Assembly: GCA_949286645.1 (NCBI GenBank)
Contig: CASEDN010000049.1
Coordinates: 1-7,703, forward strand
Origin: an uncultured bacterium
GTDB taxonomy: Bacteria; Bacillota_I; Bacilli_A; RF39; UBA660
Reading direction: 5' to 3'
DNA: 7,703 nucleotides
The position numbers were made by a program, and so were the translations under genes. The notes beneath the pieces were generated by a model, which did no database searches, had not been told where the DNA came from, and saw nothing but the letters and a program-made list of their open reading frames with translations. Shown here piece after piece: positions 6,178 to 7,703 of the stretch. The number at the start of each line of letters is the position of its first letter. The first letter of the stretch is position 1.

Positions 6178-7703
6178 ATCACCATACCATTCTCTTGTTT
6201 CGGATATAGCATGTGATAGACATTCTCTTCCATTGCAAGCGGTTAAAAGGTCATATGTTGTATATTTGTTATAGTATTTAATCTCTGGCATTGCAACAAA
6301 GCCACTATCTCCTACTGTGTCATTATAATTTCCCATTACATATTCCCATGAGCCTCCACTCATGTCATATATTCCATAGATATTTCCTGTAGTTGAGGCT
6401 CCTGTCCCATTTACCTCTACATTGTATTGATATTGACATCCATAATCTGCATTTGCACTACCTGGACTTCCATAACTACACCCTGTTATATACTGATCAC
6501 TTTTATTTTGATAAATCTCTTTATTGGCATCTGTAAAGTTTGTATTTCCTAACTTTCCATATTTACTTTGAGATAGGTATGCTATTATAGCCCACTCACT
6601 ATTCTTCATTATATGAGTATCTACACTTTCACTTAATCCATATCTATTTCCATTATCATTCATCTTTAAACTTACATTAAAAGCATTACTTATATTTATA
6701 TTTCTCCAACTAGTTACATTTGGTTTTATCATTGGATCTAATGAAAGTGTATCTCCACCACCATTTTCTGCACTAGGATTACTACTACTCGTTTCAAACT
6801 TTCCTACCCATATTCCACTTAACTCTTTATCACCAAATGTAAAGGCATCTGGAGTATACCAACTATTATCATTTATTCCTTCACTAACCACATACTTTGC
6901 TGTTCCTCTATCTTTAACATTCTCTGAGACAAACTTTATATCTATCTCCCCTGGTAGTGCTTGAGTTGGTGTACTACTTAAGTACTCCCCTTTCTTTCCA
7001 TAATAGTTTGTACCATCTTCACTTCCTATAGAGTATGAGTACCTTGGTATCCATACCCACATTGTCTCTATATCAGCCATAGATACTACTGTCCCTACAC
7101 TAGCATTTTGATATGTGCTTCTTGTACCACTACTTACTGTTACCGCATTGGCCCATTTCTGTTCTGTATAATTATACCAAGAATTATCTATATTATTTGT
7201 ATCTGCTTTTACCCACTCTGTACCATTATAACTTACCGGTATCATTCCTTCATCTAATAAAGGTGCATTTTGTTCATTTTTATGTTTTTCAAATAAATGT
7301 CCATTACTTGGTAATTCTAAATCATTATAATCTAATCCTACTTCTACTCCTAACTTTATTGTAATATTACTACTAGTATTGTTCACAATCCTTATTACAT
7401 ATTTATTACTACTTCCACTTGTTCCTTCCTTTTCTAAGTTTACTCCTGTTTCTATTGGAGGATTATTATAACCTTCTCTTTCTATATATCCTGCATCTAC
7501 TCCACTACCTAGTTCTCCTTCATAATAAAAGTTAAACCTGGCTACTCTATTATTTGGATTAATTAATGTTACTATAAACTCTTTACTACTATTCGCTCCT
7601 ACTGTTAGACTATTTCCTTCTTCTCCATCTACTTCTAGTTTATAGGTTAAGTTACCTGTTACTATACTTATGGCATTACTCTTTTCCTTACTTACTGTAA
7701 ACA
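6022..7703 (-). CDS. Surface protein with FGE/C-type-lectin-like domain, probable DGR target (5' end beyond window)
   Basis: The frame is open from the window edge (first full codon at 7701) to the TGA at 6022: 559 visible residues. The GTG at 7386 is internal, not the start, because the 105 upstream codons have no stop and look like the same protein. The first part (to about base 7270) is rich in Ser, Thr, Asn and Val (SNAISIVTGNLTYKLEV, NNTSSNITIKLGVEVG), fitting an extracellular beta-sandwich. A signal peptide or membrane helix is expected just outside the window. A second module starts at MWVWIPRYSYSI (bases ~7062-7027), includes SGIWVGKFE, and contains GIYDMSGGSWEYV (6375-6337), the hallmark of the formylglycine-generating-enzyme/C-type-lectin fold (GLYDMSGNVWEW in relatives). 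It then ends in PWLVRGG and a diverse tail closing with SYRLLL. Cys pairs near 6480/6438 and 6237/6222 could form disulfides. It resembles DGR-diversified lectin-fold proteins and is probably a cell-surface ligand binder rather than an enzyme. Confidence 0.8.
   Translation of the reverse strand, partial: FTVSKEKSNAISIVTGNLTYKLEVDGEEGNSLTVGANSSKEFIVTLINPNNRVARFNFYYEGELGSGVDAGYIEREGYNNPPIETGVNLEKEGTSGSSNKYVIRIVNNTSSNITIKLGVEVGLDYNDLELPSNGHLFEKHKNEQNAPLLDEGMIPVSYNGTEWVKADTNNIDNSWYNYTEQKWANAVTVSSGTRSTYQNASVGTVVSMADIETMWVWIPRYSYSIGSEDGTNYYGKKGEYLSSTPTQALPGEIDIKFVSENVKDRGTAKYVVSEGINDNSWYTPDAFTFGDKELSGIWVGKFETSSSNPSAENGGGDTLSLDPMIKPNVTSWRNINISNAFNVSLKMNDNGNRYGLSESVDTHIMKNSEWAIIAYLSQSKYGKLGNTNFTDANKEIYQNKSDQYITGCSYGSPGSANADYGCQYQYNVEVNGTGASTTGNIYGIYDMSGGSWEYVMGNYNDTVGDSGFVAMPEIKYYNKYTTYDLLTACNGRECLSHAISETREWYGDHLTFVIATCPWLVRGGFYFNSFPDVGVFYSSCNLGFVRDSISYRLLLISIS

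Noticed and set aside
7113..7364. Plus-strand reading frame of 83 codons
   Set aside because: It lies wholly opposite the well-supported surface protein gene, is a low-complexity Leu/Tyr-rich string, and has no family features.
7384..7386. GTG as start of the surface protein gene
   Set aside because: The same frame continues for 105 stop-free codons to the window edge with similar composition, and there is no good RBS before the GTG. The true start lies outside the window.
1..7703. Mycoplasma-type genetic code (TGA = Trp)
   Set aside because: TGA ends truA, the EcfA2-like gene and the surface protein gene at sensible lengths, and Trp is encoded by TGG throughout.

Overview
The window looks like the chromosome of an AT-rich Bacillota, most likely a gut-type Bacilli/Mollicutes-like lineage. 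The reasons are the low GC content, strong GGAGG-type ribosome binding sites, AT-rich hairpin terminators, and an ECF ATPase pair beside truA, which is a Firmicutes arrangement. TGA is used as a stop codon and TGG for Trp, so the code is standard and not the Mycoplasma code. All six complete or partial genes that I support read leftward on the minus strand. No RNA gene, CRISPR array, insertion sequence or origin was seen, and no gap between genes exceeds about 120 bases.

In transcription order (right to left) the layout is as follows. (1) 7703-6022: the 3' part of a surface protein gene. It has a beta-sandwich-like N-terminal part and a C-terminal formylglycine-generating-enzyme/C-type-lectin-like domain. 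Its last ~150 bases look like the variable region of a diversity-generating retroelement (DGR) target. (2) 5986-5903: an intergenic region with a weak AT hairpin, a promoter-like element and a strong RBS. (3) 5902-3479: a cytoplasmic family 31 glycoside hydrolase with Asn where the acid/base Asp is expected, followed by a terminator that overlaps its stop codon. (4) 3391 to 1: a tight five-gene operon of a short-chain dehydrogenase (TTG start), two ECF-type ATPases (EcfA1-like, EcfA2-like), tRNA pseudouridine synthase A and glutamate racemase. Gaps inside it are 1 to 4 bases or overlaps.

The operon combines housekeeping functions (tRNA modification, D-glutamate for peptidoglycan) with an ECF vitamin-transporter energy module. 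The EcfT gene that usually lies between ecfA2 and truA is missing, and both ATPases have decayed motifs. The decay is matched: the ATPase with the broken Walker A pairs, in the heterodimer, with the one that lost its signature motif. One composite nucleotide site is therefore predicted to be dead and the other only partly preserved.

The two most interesting signals are the adenine-depleted, probably hypervariable 3' end of the surface protein gene (no reverse transcriptase or template repeat is in the window) and the degenerate ECF ATPase pair without EcfT.
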